Positions 11,661 through 24,206 of a stretch of DNA of 64,000 nt are shown here, piece by piece. Position numbers and translations under genes: made by a program. Numbering within the stretch: the stretch's first letter is position 1; each line of letters starts with the position of its first letter. The stretch is from contig CM045998.1 of NCBI GenBank assembly GCA_025175895.1, positions 18,213,153 to 18,277,152 of the forward strand. The letters are read 5' to 3'. Source of the stretch: Wurfbainia villosa. Lineage: Eukaryota > Streptophyta > Magnoliopsida > Zingiberales > Zingiberaceae. The notes under the pieces are model-generated. The model was not told the DNA's origin. It made no database searches and saw nothing but the letters and a program-made list of their open reading frames with translations.

Positions 11661-12004
11661 CACCGCATCAAGGACATATATGAAAGAAAACATATTAAGT
11701 GCAGTAAAAATAATGGAGAAGAAGAAGAAAAGGAGGGTTATCTCCTGTGTCACCAGAAGAATGCTTCCCCAAAGCTCTCCCCCCATGAAATAATGCTTTG
11801 AGAGGACCATCCAAAGAAAAAAAAACTTTTATATTTTACCTCAATCGGTTCTTATACTCTAGCTCTCGCCTTGCTGACCAAACTCTCCATTAGTTGTGTC
11901 CTTTGATAGGTTGTTAGGGGACAACCACTGTACAAATCCTCCTCCTCCTCTAACATATTCCTTCTTTACCATATATTGATGAGAGAAAAATATTCCAAGG
12001 GTAG

Positions 12005-12545
12005 GTCATATGTGTGCATTCTGGAAGGGTCATATGCATGACTTGGGAAGAGCAACCCTTGGAAAGGGCAACATGCATGGCTCTGGAAGAGCAACATGTA
12101 TGCCTCGGGAAAAGCTGCCTACATGCGCTGCATGCATGTATTCAGGAAAGGTCGCACTAGGGAAGAGTGACTTGCATGACTCAGGAAGAGTGGTCTGCAT
12201 GCATGACTCTGAAAGAGTAGCTTGCATGCATGAATTTGGAAGAGTGACCTTGGAAGAGTGACTGTGGAAGAGTGACTCTGGAAGAGTGATCTATATGCAT
12301 TGCATGCCTCGGGAAGAGTTGCATGCATGCACTGCATGCCTCGGGAAAAACCACATGAATGTGTTGCATGTCTGCCTCAAGAAAAGTCGCATGCGCACGC
12401 CACATGTACTCGAGAGAGGAGCTCGGGAACGAAACATTGCGACACGACTCAGGAGAGGAGCTCGGGCGGCTTGATCGGGCAGCACTCGGGAGGCAACGTA
12501 GGACTCAAGAGGTAACTCTATAAGACTCAGGAGGTCGCAGGACTC
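12005..12545. repeat. Degenerate GCATGC / GGAAGAG minisatellite
   Basis: Short units of about 20-35 bp built from CTCGGGAAGAG, TTGCATGCATG and CTCTGGAAGAGTGAC repeat irregularly through 540 bp. Toward the end they become CTCGGGAGG and ACTCAGGAGG. ORFs on both strands here (12010-12261, 12119-12337, 12291-12566) are low-complexity by-products of the repeat. Confidence 0.75.
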
Positions 12546-12560
12546 GAGACAGTCATAAAT

Positions 12561-12795
12561 CTTCACTCATGAATCCCAAATATTATAATTTAACTTAGGT
12601 CACATTTAGGCAGTATCATTAGTAACCCCCCAAAATAGTTAGATGATTCACTCTGATGAGTCTAACTTTAGGTTTACTACTTCGTTGCCTTAAGTTAGAC
12701 CATATCTTTGCTCTTCGTTCCTTTAGTAGGAGATATCATACTTATTAATAATGTCCTGTCGACTGAAATGACGTCTTGTGAACTTCTAGGAATGA
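12561..12795. other. Spacer without recognisable feature
   Basis: Ordinary AT-rich sequence between two minisatellites, with no ORF, repeat or motif that I can support. Confidence 0.5.
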
Positions 12796-13905
12796 GTAGG
12801 ATGCAAGGGCTTATAAACTTCCTTGACTAAATAAGAGGGAGGTCGACTCGAGGGTTTACGAATTGCCTCGATCACATAGGAAGGAGGTCGGCTCGAGAGC
12901 TTATGAATTTCCTTAGTCAGATAGGAAGAAAGTTGGCACGAGGGCTTACGAATTGTCTCGACCAAATAGGAAGAAGGTCAACATGAGAGCTTATGAACTG
13001 TCTCGGTCGAATAAGAAGAAGGTCAGTGCGAAGGCTTATGAACTACCTCGCCCGAATAAGAAGAAAGTTGACGTGAGGGCTTACAAACTGCCTCGGTCAA
13101 AGAAAGTCGGCACGAGGGCTTATGAACTACCTCGGCTAAATAAGAAGAAAGTTAATGCGAGAGTTTATAAACTGCCTCGGTCGGATAGAAAAAAAGTCGA
13201 CACGAGAGCTTACAAATTGCCTCGACCGAGTAAGAAGAAGGTCAACGTGAGAGCTTACGAATTGTCTCCACTGAATAATAAAAAGGTCAGTTGAAGGGCT
13301 TGCGAACTGCCTCGGTCGAAGAAAGTCGGTGCGAGAGCTTACGAACTGCCTCAGTCGAATAATAAGAAGGTCGGCTAAAGGGGCTTATGAACTGCCTCGA
13401 TCAACGAAAGTCGATGCAAGGGCTTAGGAATTGTCTCGGCTAAATTAGCGCGAGAGTTAACGAACTGCCTCGACCAAATAAGAAGAAAGTCGGTGCGAGG
13501 ACATATGAAATTACTTGGCCGGATAGGAAGAATGTTGACATGAGGGCTTAGAATTGCCTCAACCAAATAAGAAGAAGGTTAGCATGAGGGATTACGAACT
13601 ACTTCGGCTGAGTAAGAAGAAGGTCGACGTGAGAGCTTACAAACTATCTTGGTCGAATAATAAGAAGGTCAGCTCGAGGGCTTACAAACTACCTCGGCCG
13701 AGTAAGAAGAAGGTCAGCGTTAGAGTTTATGAACTACCTCGACCGAATAATAAGAAGGTTGGCTCGAGGGCATATGAACTGCCCTAGCCAAATAAGAAGG
13801 TCATCTTGAGGGCTTACGAACTTCCTCAACCGAATAAGAAAAAAGTCGACACGAGGTCTTACGAACTGTCTTGGCCGAATAAGAAGAAAGTCGGTGCAAG
13901 GTCTT
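12796..13905 (+). repeat. 45-bp minisatellite array, about 25 copies
   Basis: The unit reads GAGGGCTTACGAACTGCCTC followed by GGTCGAATAAGAAGAAGGTC and GGCAC, 45 bp in all. Copies differ by point changes, with some short copies that lack part of the AATAAGAAG stretch. Because 45 is a multiple of three, a frame without stops reads as a 15-residue repeat (for example RAYELPRPNKKKV at 12953-13294). That is a consequence of the period and not evidence of a gene. Confidence 0.9.
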
Positions 13906-14205
13906 ACGAACTGCGCGCCGACTGACCCTACCATTCTTCTCTCCTCCCCGTGTCACCTCCGCTCAAGGAAATTGATACACTATGACTGTCATCGAGGACT
14001 TACCAATGGCCTCGGTCATGTCGAGTTGCTCACCGCCGGAACACTTCGACCTAGTCGAGGACTTACGAGCTGCGCATCGACTGGCCCTGTCATTCTTCTC
14101 TCCTCCCCGTAATGCCTCATCTTAGGGGAATTGATACGTTGTGGCTAGCGCAAAGGGCTTATGAATGACCTTGGTCGTGCTGAGTTGCTTGGTGATAGAA
14201 CACTT
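13906..14205 (+). repeat. 159-bp satellite, first segment
   Basis: The 45-bp array passes directly into a longer unit inside the shared word CTTACGAACTGC. Units contain GCGCGCCGACTGACCCT, CATTCTTCTCTCCTCCCC, GGGGGAATTGATACGCTG, GGCCTCGGTC and AGAACACTTCGACCTAGTC. The segment is cut at CACTT (14201-14205) by the solo LTR. Confidence 0.85.
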
Positions 14206-15258
14206 TGTTGGATCGAGAAGCATCGCTAGAGGGGGGGTGAATAGCGAGCGTAAAACTTTTCTTTTCGTTCGTTCGATATACGAGCAAGCACAACAGAAAA
14301 ATAAAAAGGACAAGTTTATTTTTACTTGGTTCACAACCCAACGGTTGCTACTCCAAGGCCCTGAGATCTTTGATCACGTACGAAGGGGCAATCCACTATA
14401 AGGTCTCCTCCTCGTTGGAGGTAGGAGACAACGAACACAAAACTGAAAGCACGAGGATGAGGCAACAAGCCTACCTCACCTCGTTACAATTAAAACAAAG
14501 AATACAGTAAACAAAAATACTTGTTGTTGTTGCCGACGAAGAAGATGAAAGCTTGATGTCGCGTCAGCATTATGACGGTGTTGAAGCTTTGGTGTTATAG
14601 GAGCACTTAAGAATAATCTTGAAGATTTTTGGGTTGGAGTCCTCCCCTCCTTTTATAGAGTTTTGCCTTGGAATAAGTCTCCTCATCTTTTAGAACTGAT
14701 CATGAAGTGGTACCATATTTTATCGCGAAGTGGCCGCGTCAAACATTATCCATTTTGACCTAGCGCAAAAGGCTGATTCATCGCCATCGGTGATCGATGA
14801 TGTCTTCCGATCGTGATGCATCGATCCGATCCACCGCCACTTCCTTGTAGTAAGAGGTTAGAACGGAAAATGGTAAATGCGATGATTTCTTACTGTCTGA
14901 TCTCTATCTAGACCTTCCACAAGAAGTCTAAGTCGGATCGCAGCCTACGGTCGTCCCCGTACAGAGGACATGACCTTACCATCTCTCACTCACACGAGCT
15001 TATCTCTGGTCCTTTATGACCTGTCGCTTTGCTTCCGGTCTTCCACCTAGGTTCTTTGACTCCCACGAAGTTCCCTCGGTGTCGCCCAACCACCACGGGT
15101 TCCCAACTCGGGATTCTCCGAGTGTCGCTGACCTTCGACATAACTTAACCATTTCCTACACACTTAATTCAACTCATGAGATAACAATATTACCTTAACT
15201 TTAGATCTTTGCCATAATCAAAACTTAGGTTCGATTATCTAGTGCTCCTGCACCAACA
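14206..15258 (-). mobile_element. Solo LTR, copia type, in the satellite
   Basis: It begins TGTTGGATCG, ends GCACCAACA, and is flanked by exact 5-bp TSDs CACTT (14201-14205 and 15259-15263), restoring the satellite word GAACACTTCGACC. It belongs to the family of the LTRs at 42221, 48110, 51019 and 52579. Its sense strand is minus (promoter TATAAA as TTTTATAG at about 14655). No internal region is present, so it arose by LTR-LTR recombination. Confidence 0.9.
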
Positions 15259-15477
15259 CACTTCGACCTAGTCAGGAACTTACGAGTTATGCACTAATTG
15301 ATGCTACTATATATTCTTCTCTCTTCCCTGTGTCGCCTCCGCTCGAGGGAATTGATACATTGCGACTGGCACCAAGGACTTACAAATGGCCTCAATCATT
15401 CCAAGATACTCGCCGCCGAAACACTTCGACATAGTCGAGGATTTATGAGCTACTCACCGACTAACCCTGCCATTCTT
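15259..15477 (+). repeat. 159-bp satellite, second segment
   Basis: It continues the satellite after the solo LTR and ends at TTCTT (15473-15477), the target of the next insertion. Confidence 0.85.
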
Positions 15478-16994
15478 TGTTAGTGCAAACGGCCTCTGGT
15501 CAATGTTAACTAGGCTCAAGTGATACTCACATAGTGTTTTGATGTTTGACAATATATTTGACAATGTGTATGATAGTATGACTAGTGGATGGTTTGGGAC
15601 ATCCAAGATCATATGAGGGAGATTGTTAGGAGGAGATTGTTGGAGCAATCAACCTCAGGTTAAGGTTGACTAAGCTCGAGTAAGACTCGAGTGAAATTTC
15701 AAGTATGGATCCTTGACAAGGAAAAGTCCAAGAATAGATTCTTGGCAAGGGAAAGTCCAAGTATGGATACTTGGCAATGGAAAAGTCTAAGTGTATAGTC
15801 TTGGTCGTGTAAGCCCAAGTGTGTAGTCTTGGCAGCGAAAGTTCAAGTATGGATACTTGACAATGGAAGTCCCGGAGGTGCAACCTCTTAGCAAAGGTAG
15901 CCGATAGCATGACAAAGCTGAAGGAAGTACTTGAAGGCTAGTACAAGGGTGAGGAGTCATTGATTCGAACCAAAGGTGCGAGGCTGATCGAAGTAGATTA
16001 AAGGCTTAAGTCTAGGCTAAGGGTAAGTGTTAAGTATGAGGGGATCATACTTGGGTGTTAAACCTTAGTTTTGAGATTTACTAGTCGACTAGTGCTTTGG
16101 ACCAATCGATTGGTCGAGTACTCGGGAGCCCAAGAGACTCGGGCAATCGACTGGGGTTATGAACCGACCAGTAAATTGATCAGATCAGCCCGAGCTAGTG
16201 CTCGATCAACTATAACTCGGAAAGCGGTTGTGTTGATGTCGACTAGTGGGTTGGGCAGTTGGTAGCCATTAGCGATCGCGATCAATTGGCTTGGATAGTC
16301 GACTGACCTTAAGTGGACAGAGCACAGAATATTTCTGAGTTGACTGTTGGCTCATGGCACTCGATTGCTGGTCTATGGCGGTCGACTAATGGCTATGAGC
16401 AGTCAACTGATCAGTCATAATTTGACGTGGATTAGTCTATTGTGAGACAATAGTATAATGGGTAGTCGACTTGGGGGTAAGGTAAGTCGACTGATCGACG
16501 AAAATCAGCTCGAGCTGGAGCTTATAAGAGGTGACTTTGGTGGAGATTCTTATAGACAATTTCTGAGGATTTTGAAGGGAAAATGTTGTTGCTTTCTAGA
16601 CCTTCAAGGCATTCCAAAGCAACCAAAAGCAAAGTGATCAAAACTCACTTGTGTATAGTGTTGTTTCATTCATTTTCATTTTGTACTTTGTATTTGGTTG
16701 TTTGTTTCTTGTATAAGCTCCAATCTATTATAAGAGGTTTCTCTACCTCCGAGAGTGTCAGAGAAGGAGAAAGAGTTAGTGGTGGTGCATCACTAGAGCT
16801 TGACCGTGGAGTAGGAACTAGGGTTCTGAACCACGTTAAATCCCTGTGTTTTGTTTATGTTGTGTTTGCCTTGTATTTCCGTTGCACTAACCATCTTGTA
16901 GGCAAGAAAGACGATGTAATCAATCACGAATGAAATCGAAAAACTATTGAAAATGCTATTCACCCCCCTCTAGTGCGTCGCAAGATTCCCAACA
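15478..16994 (+). repeat. 5' LTR of the 15478 element
   Basis: It begins TGTTAGTGCAAACGG and ends TTCCCAACA. The U3 has a run of CAGTCGACTG-like words (about 16080-16510) followed by a TATA-like CTTATAAGAG (about 16521). The U5 contains GAACCACGTTAAATCCC and ends in CACCCCCCTCTAG.... Confidence 0.88.
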
Positions 16995-16996
16995 AT

Positions 16997-17008
16997 TGGT
17001 ATCAAAGT
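16997..17008 (+). other. PBS, initiator-Met tRNA type
   Basis: TGGTATCAAAGT, close to the usual TGGTATCAGAGC, two bases after the LTR end. Confidence 0.75.
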
Positions 17009-17082
17009 GAGGTTGCTATTCACCGGAATCACCGCCGCGAGAGCAAGCGCTAGAGGAAGAACAAAGTAACCGCCAAGGAGAT

Positions 17083-18848
17083 ATGAAGTTTCAAGATTGT
17101 TTGGGATATGACATCAACGTTCCTCCTCACAGATTTTATGGGGTCTTCGATAAATGGAAGGCGAGTATGGATACCTTCTTCATGATGAACATCAAAGATT
17201 GGTTCATCTTGGTGGATGGGTTTGAAGTTTCCATGTATAAGAAAGGAAGACTCCTCAAGAAAAAGGAATGGACCAAGGAGAAAATTCAAAATTCCAAAAC
17301 AAATAAAAAAGCAACAAAATTTTTGGTTAGTTTAATTCCTAATGACTTGTTGTGTAAGATAGGGAGATTCAAGGGTGTAAAGGATTTATGGAGCAAGCTA
17401 GCTAAGCTTCATGAAGGACCATCCATAGATTAAGATGATGATGAGTCAAAGGAGGATTGCTCTTCATCGCAAGCTCATGAAGATTCAGAAGTTGAGAGGT
17501 GCTTAACATCCTAGTCAAAAGAGGTTGAAGATGCCTTCACCTTTAGGATTGAGGGGGAGGAGAGACAATCAACACCGGAGCAAGAGGAGATCACAACCTC
17601 CGGAGCCGACGAAGACTCATCCCACGTTTCCCCTACCACCATGGAAGGTAACTCAAATGCAATTCCTAAAAATAAAAATCATATCACATGCTTTGGGTGT
17701 AGGGAATATGAGCACTATAAAAGCAAGTCTTCAAAACGTATCAAGAACAATGCTCAAATAGCACCAAAGGCCAAGGAGAAGCTCAAGGAGGTCGGAACTT
17801 CAATATGCAAGGGAAAGGAGCACATAGTGTGCTTCTTTTGCAATCAAAAGGGCAACTACCGGAGATAATGTCCAAGGGGGAGGCACCCAGGAAGGACGAA
17901 GTAGAGAGCTCAAGTGTAGGGGAGCTTCTAAGGTAAAATCCAAGGTATCATTTAATAATGCAATTTCCTTTTTTCATAACAAGAAGTATGCTAGTAATGA
18001 GTTTTGTCTTAATGCAATTTCAAGCGATCATGGTAAAAAGCATGCTAATAATAAGTTTTATTGTTTAGGTGCTAAACACCATGAAATTATAACTAAGGGC
18101 AACTCTAGATCAATCACCTCAAGAACTACTCTACCTCAGGATAGGAAGGTAGAGAACAACCTAGACAATATTCATAAAAAGACTAGACATATGCATAGGA
18201 AAAAGAAATTCCAAGGAAATGATGCAAAATAAAAAATTATGAAATTGGAAGTAGAAAATCAAGTTTATAAATTAGAAAGGACCCTCAAAAATATGGAAAA
18301 TATGCTTAACGGGTCTAATGGATAAAATTTAAGTTTTAGGAGGCAAGAAATTTCTAAGGACAAAAAGGGTTTAGGTTACAAACCTAAATCTAAGGAAATC
18401 ATGCCTTCCTATCACAATGTTCCATTTAACTATGGAAATAATCCTAGGTCTAAGAAGGTCAAGGTTATAAGGGAAGTCATCCCTAAAGTTGACCTTGACA
18501 AGAGTCAAGTGGGAAATCATGCCTTCCTATCATAATGTTCCATTTAACTATGGAACTAATCCTAGGTCTAAGAAGGTCAAGGTCATAAGGAAAGTCATCC
18601 CTAAAGTTGACCTTGACAAGAGTCAAGTGACTAAGGCTTTCAAGGAGCTTAGAAAGGTCACTAAGAAGATTACAAGGGAAGGAATCCCTAGAGTTAACCT
18701 TAATGAGACCATAATGACCAAGACTTCTAAGAAGCCTAGAAGAGTCATTAGGAAGGTATCAAGGGAAGTCATTCCTAGTGAATACCTAGAAAACCTAAGG
18801 AGCTCCAATAGGTATTGGGTTCCTAGGAGTGTGATTTCTTCACACTAA
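17083..18848 (+). pseudogene. gag remnant (SIRE-like copia)
   Basis: The N-terminal part (17083-17433, 116 residues) has KWKASMDTFFMMNIKDWFIL and WTKEKIQNSKTNKKATKFLV, the gag core of SIRE-like copia elements. The same frame continues through stops at 17431 and 17512 to two zinc knuckles. The first reads CFGCREYEHYKSKS, with the last Cys lost. The second reads CFFCNQKGNYRR-stop-C at about 17829-17871, with His replaced by Asn and a stop before the last Cys. A further part with KDKKGLGYKPK (about 18360) and RYWVP (about 18813) marks the gag C-terminus. A 118-bp tandem duplication at 18396-18631 shifts the frame. Confidence 0.75.
18396..18631 (+). repeat. 118-bp tandem duplication in gag
   Basis: Two adjacent copies start at 18396 and 18514 with AAATCATGCCTTCCTATCA and differ at only a few bases. 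The length is not a multiple of three. Confidence 0.85.
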
Positions 18849-18849
18849 A

Positions 18850-20600
18850 TGAGTATAGGGTGTGTCAACTTTAAACAGAAAGATAGTTAACCTAACCATA
18901 GTGGAGTTGATAGTCTAGAGCATTTTCAAGGTGTAAATACTTTGAAAATGAAAGTGCAAATATGATCCTAAAAGATTTTAGGGTGTTCTAATAGAGATAA
19001 TGAAGTTTGAAAATTTGATTAATATTGGCACAATAAGGTTAAAGATCAATAGCGTGCCAAGTTGGAGGTTTTTAGCACACTTGAGGGAGTTGGGTTATCA
19101 TTATGGTAAAGTTGATATTTGATATAATTCTAGAAAATTACAATTAGATTCAAAACTTATATATTTCTATACCTTATATTATAAAATGTGTCATGCTTTG
19201 CTTGTCATACTCCATGTCATGACATCATGTACCACATGCTTATTTAAAATGTCATGCTAATACTTAGGTTATTTTTATCATGTCATATATCATTAGCAAT
19301 GTTTTTAAATTATGAAATCAATATATGCCATGATTATAATTCATGCATTAAGGTTATTAAATTGAAATTAAGGATAAATGGCATTGATTTGACATCCTAG
19401 GTAAGGAAATCAAATGGATATGCCTAGATAACAATGCATGAACCCTTAGTTTAGGGAAGAACCAAAACCACAACTCATAAAGATCTTAAAATGACATGTG
19501 GGTGCATTGAAATACCTTAGAGACATGTGAGATGGTAGGAAAATAAGTTAAGTTCAATGTGCTTATATAGTACATCAAAATGAACTCAAACTCATTAAAT
19601 CATAGGATGAAATCATGAGGAAAGCTAATGTACAAGTCATGTACACTTAGCCCAATGATCATGATTGAAAATAGGTTTTGAAAATAATTTTAAAATTATT
19701 TTACAAAACCTTGGTAAAGTCTATCTTTTGATAGCAATCATCATTGATAAGATTGATACAAGTTAGGCAAAAATATTGAAGTTTTCAATGGTTTTCAACT
19801 TCGTATCATTCTTTCAAAATAATCGGTATTTTTATAGAAAACTATTTTTCACCCATAGTTTTTAGCATAAGTAATGTATGTATGAAGTTTCAAGATTTTT
19901 CGAAAATCGTAGAATTACTTAAGCATATCTAAAATTCAATCTGAAAAACTTGATTTCTGCAAATGCAAAAACTATTCGACTGATTATGTAATCAGTCGAC
20001 TGGTTATTGATAGAGTCAACAGATCAGTTTGATTTTGGCTGAATAAGATTTGTTTAGCTATTTATCAATAACCCCAAGCACTCTAACCACTCCTAACCCT
20101 ATGATATACTTAGACAAGCATTGGAAGGGTGAAATTTTATTAAAAATAAATTAGAGAGTTAATTAGGGTGAGAATTAAATTTTAAAGGAGATTAAATTTC
20201 AAGTTTGAACTTTTACTTTTATTTTTTTGATTATTTAGATTTCTTATAGGCTTAGGAACTCTCCAAAGACATTATTGGTGCAATGGTCAAGGGGGAGCAA
20301 GCCTTTAGGAGGAGTTTATCCATCTAGGTATGATGGATGATATTTTTAAGGAGGAGAATGAAGGATTGCCTCTCATTTAATGATAACAGTTTTGTCACTA
20401 AGGAGAACGAATGTATCCAAGATGAAGATTTGGATAAAGGGGGAGAATGGCGGATCTCATTAGAAGATGAGAGACTTTTTGATGTATACCAAAGGGGAAG
20501 AAATGAAGGGCTTAAGTTAGGAAACCTTCATTATGCCTTGGCATAAGAAGAGTCAAGTTGGGCTTATAGGTTAGCCTAACTTAAAGATATTGTTAAACAT
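18850..20600 (+). other. AT-rich internal region where pol would be
   Basis: About 1.75 kb with no ORF over 70 codons and no integrase, RT or RNase H motif. It includes a few CAGTCGACTG-like words near 19975-20020. It appears to be non-coding filler of a gag-only element. Confidence 0.6.
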
Positions 20601-20601
20601 C

Positions 20602-20615
20602 AAAAAGGGGGAGAT
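20602..20615 (+). other. Polypurine tract of the 15478 element
   Basis: AAAAAGGGGGAGAT immediately before the 3' LTR TGTTGGTGCAATC. Confidence 0.8.
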
Positions 20616-22106
20616 TGTTGGTGCAATCGACCTCTGGTCAATGTTGACCATGCTTGAGTGGGACTCGAGTAGTATTTTGATATTTGACAATGTGTATAAT
20701 AATATAACTAGTGGATGGTTTGGGACATCCAAGATCATATGAGGTAGATTGTTCAAAGGAGATTATTGTAGCAATCAACCTCAGGTCAAGATTGACCAAG
20801 CTCGAGTAAGACTCGAGTGAAAGTCCAAGTATGGATACTTGGAAAAGAGAAGTCTAAGAATGGATTCTTGGCAAGGGAAAGTCAAAGTATGGACACTTGG
20901 CAATAGAAAAGTCCAAGTGTGTAGTCTTGGCGGCAAAAGTTCAAGAATGGATACTTGGAAATGGAAGTCCTGGAGGTGAGGCCTCTTGGAAAAGGTAGTC
21001 GATAGCATGACAAAGCCGAAGAAAGTACTTGAAGGATAGCCAAGGGTGAGGAGTCATGGACTCGAACCAAAGGCACGAGGTTGATGGAAGTAGCTTGAAG
21101 GCTTAGGTCTAGGCTAAGGGTAAGTGTTAAGTATGAGGGGATCATACTTGAATGTTAAACCTATGTTTTGAGATTTACTAGTTGACTGGTGCTTTGGATT
21201 TGTCGACTGGTTGAGTGCTCGACACTCGGGAGCTCAGGAGACTCGAGCAGTCGATTGGGGTTATGGACCAGTCGACTGGTTGAGTAGTTGAGTCAACCCG
21301 AGCTGATGCTTAGTCGACTGTGACTCGGGAAACTGACTGGTGCTCGACCAGTCGATTGATGGGTTGGACCAGTCGACTGTCCACTGGCTCTCAACTACTA
21401 ATTTGGGCAGTCAACTGACCTTAAGTGGACATAGCATAGAATTCTTCTGAGTTGATTGTTGGCTCATGGCAGTCAACTGCTAGTCTATGGAAATTGACTG
21501 ATGACTATGAGCAATCGACTGATCGGCCATAATCTGACGTGGATTAGTCCATTGTGAGACGACGATACAATTGACAGTCGACTGGGGGGTAAGGTCATTC
21601 GACTGATCGACGGAAATCAGTCGGAGCTGGAGCTTATAAGAGGAGACTTTGGTGGAGATTCTTATGGCTGGTTTCTAAGGATTTTGAAGAGGAAATATTG
21701 CTGCTTTCCAGACCTTCAAGGCATTCCAAAGCAACCAAAAGCAAAGCGATCAAAAGCTCACTTGTGTAAAGTTTTTTTTCATTCATTTTAATTTTGTACT
21801 TTGTATTTGGTTGTTTGTTTCTTATATAAGCTCCAAGTTTTTGTAAGAGGTTTCTCTACCTCCGGAAGTGTTCCGAGAAGGAGAAAGAGTTAGTGGTAAT
21901 GCATCACTAGAGCTCGGTTATGGAGTAGGAACTACGATTTTAAACCACGTAAAATCCCTTTGTTTTGTTTGTGTTGTGTTTGTCTTGTATTTCTGTTGCA
22001 CTAACCATCTTGTAGACAAGAACGATGACACAATTAATCACGAATGAAATCGAAGAACGATTGAAAATGTTATTCACCCCTCTACTATGTCACAAGATCC
22101 CCAACA
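20616..22106 (+). repeat. 3' LTR of the 15478 element
   Basis: It begins TGTTGGTGCAATCGACCTC and ends CCCCAACA. A palindrome-rich U3 (about 21180-21610) precedes CTTATAAGAG (about 21632). Confidence 0.88.
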
Positions 22107-23190
22107 TTCTTCTCTCCTCCCCGTATTGCCTTCACTCGGGGGAATTGATACGCTGCGACTGGCACCAAGGGCTTACAAATGGCCTCGGTCATGATGAGTT
22201 GCTCGCCACCAGAACACTTTGACCTAGTCGGGGACTTGCGAGCAGTGCACCGACTAGCCTTGCCATTTTTCTCTCCTCCTCGCATCACCTCTGCTCAAAG
22301 GAATTGATACGCTGCGGCTGGCACCAAGGGCTTATGAATGGTCTCAATTGTGCAGAGTTGCTTGCCACCGAAACACTTCAACTTAGTCGGGAACTTCCGA
22401 GCTGTGCGCTGACTGACCCTGTCATTCTTCTTTCCTTCTCACGTCGCTTCCCCTCGGGGGAACTGATATGCTACGACTGGCACTGAGGGCTTACGAATGG
22501 TCTCAGTAGTGTAGAGCTACTCATCGCTAGAACACTTCGACCTAGTCGGGGACTTACAAGCTGCAATCGACTGACTCTGTCATTCTTCTCTCCTCCCTGC
22601 GTCGCCTCCGCTCGGGGGAATTGATACGTTGTGGCTGGCAACGAGGGATTACGAATGGCCTTGGTCATGCTGAGATACTAGCCGCCAGAACACTTCGACC
22701 TAGTCAGGGACTTATGAGTTATGCGCCGACTAGCCTTGTCATTCTTCTCTCCTCCCCACATAGCCTCCGCTCGGGGGAATTGATGATGTTGCTGGCGTCG
22801 AGGTCTTACGAATGGTCTTGGTCATGCCGAGCTACTTGTCACTAGAACACTTCGACCTGGCCGGGGACTTACAAGCTACCCGTCAAATGGCCCTTCTATT
22901 CTTCTCTCCTCCTCGCATCACCTCCGCTCGAGGGAATTGATACATTGCGGTTGGTGCCGAGGGATTACGAATGACCTCGGTTGTGCCGAGCTGCTCGCCA
23001 CTTGAACACTTCAACCTAGTTAGGGACTTATGAGTTGTGCGCCAACTGGCCTTGCCATTCTTCTCTCCTCCCCGCATTGCTTCCGCTCAGGGGAATTGAT
23101 ACGCTGCGGCTAGCACCGAGGACTTACAAATGGCCTCGGTTGTGCTGAGCTGAGTCACTTCCACAATCTTCTCTCCTCCCCACCTCGCCA
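22107..23190 (+). repeat. 159-bp satellite, third segment, about 6.8 copies
   Basis: The word GAATTGATACG (or a close variant) starts at 22142, 22301, 22460, 22618, 22777, 22934 and 23093, spacings of 157-159 bp. Each unit has an AGAACACTTCGACCTAG box, a CATTCTTCTCTCCTCC box and GGGCTTACGAATGGCCTCGG. The array fades after about 23190. Confidence 0.9.
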
Positions 23191-23711
<521 letters not shown>

Positions 23712-23777
23712 ACCTTTGAAGAAAGGGTAGGGCTCAGAGAGATCGATTAGAAGCTTCGAATACTTATACTTGCAGTT

Positions 23778-23944
23778 CTACTCATTGCGTAGATGCCCAA
23801 ATAAAAATCCATGAGTTAGAAAATAAATAAGTTGAAGTGCATGTAATGACAATTTGTATACCATAATTAAGAAGGTGGCTCTATTGCTCAGAGTCATCTT
23901 TCTGGGGATATTTAGCAGTTTTCCATCCTTGCATGGTAGATATG
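23778..23944 (-). pseudogene. Fatty acyl-CoA reductase-like fragment, downstream part
   Basis: On the minus strand, starting directly at the TRIM boundary, the translation reads LPCKDGKLLNIPRKMTLSNR and then ATFLIMVYKLSLHALQLIYF before a stop at 23778. This resembles the plant FAR stretch with a K-DGKP...KV block followed by a hydrophobic helix-rich region. It would follow the upstream FAR-like piece at 39198-39387 if the 15-kb insertion were absent, but the frame does not connect directly and about 30 residues expected between the two are missing. On its own the match is modest; the partner across the insertion makes it credible. Confidence 0.45.
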
Positions 23945-24204
23945 TTGGGAGTATTGGGAATATAATCAAAGTTCCACATTGGTAAGTCATGAAAAAGATC
24001 ATGTGCTTATAAGATGAAAAAATATCTTCATTGGTATGAGACCTTTTTAGTATAGTCCAAAAATAAAACCATGAGGATTTAGGCCCAAAGTGGACAAAAT
24101 CATACCATTGTCGAGCTATGTGAATCTTATTTGCACCTATAATTGGTATTAGAGCCAATGGTCCATGTTGAGCAATGGAGATATATGACTTATAGGCACC
24201 AACA
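23945..24204 (+). repeat. 5' LTR of the TRIM
   Basis: It ends TATAGGCACCAACA. It is about 65 bp longer than the 3' copy: near its end it contains a second PBS-like word (ATTGGTATTAGAGCC at about 24138), as though part of the PBS region had been duplicated into the LTR. Confidence 0.65.
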
Positions 24205-24206
24205 AT

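Larger units (their letters stand above)
15478..22106 (+). mobile_element. Non-autonomous copia-type LTR retrotransposon, gag only (6.6 kb)
   Basis: It is TG...CA, flanked by exact TSDs TTCTT (15473-15477 and 22107-22111) within the satellite word CATTCTTCTCTCC. The LTRs are 1517 and 1491 bp and clearly diverged (by eye about 85-90% alike), so it is not recent. PBS, gag and PPT are present. After the gag remnant (to about 18850) 1.75 kb of AT-rich DNA replaces pol: no integrase, RT or RNase H motif is seen. Confidence 0.9.

Noticed and set aside
11533..11793. 86-codon plus-strand ORF
   Set aside because: Starts in U5-like sequence, no domain, ends in low-complexity Lys-rich sequence.
12953..13787. 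ORFs of 77 and 113 codons with a 15-residue repeat RAYELPRPNKKKV
   Set aside because: They follow from a 45-bp tandem unit, which keeps frame by length. Many copies have stops and no start or context supports a protein.
12796..23190. Possible CRISPR array
   Set aside because: Repeats are contiguous tandem units without unique spacers, in plant-type DNA full of LTR elements.
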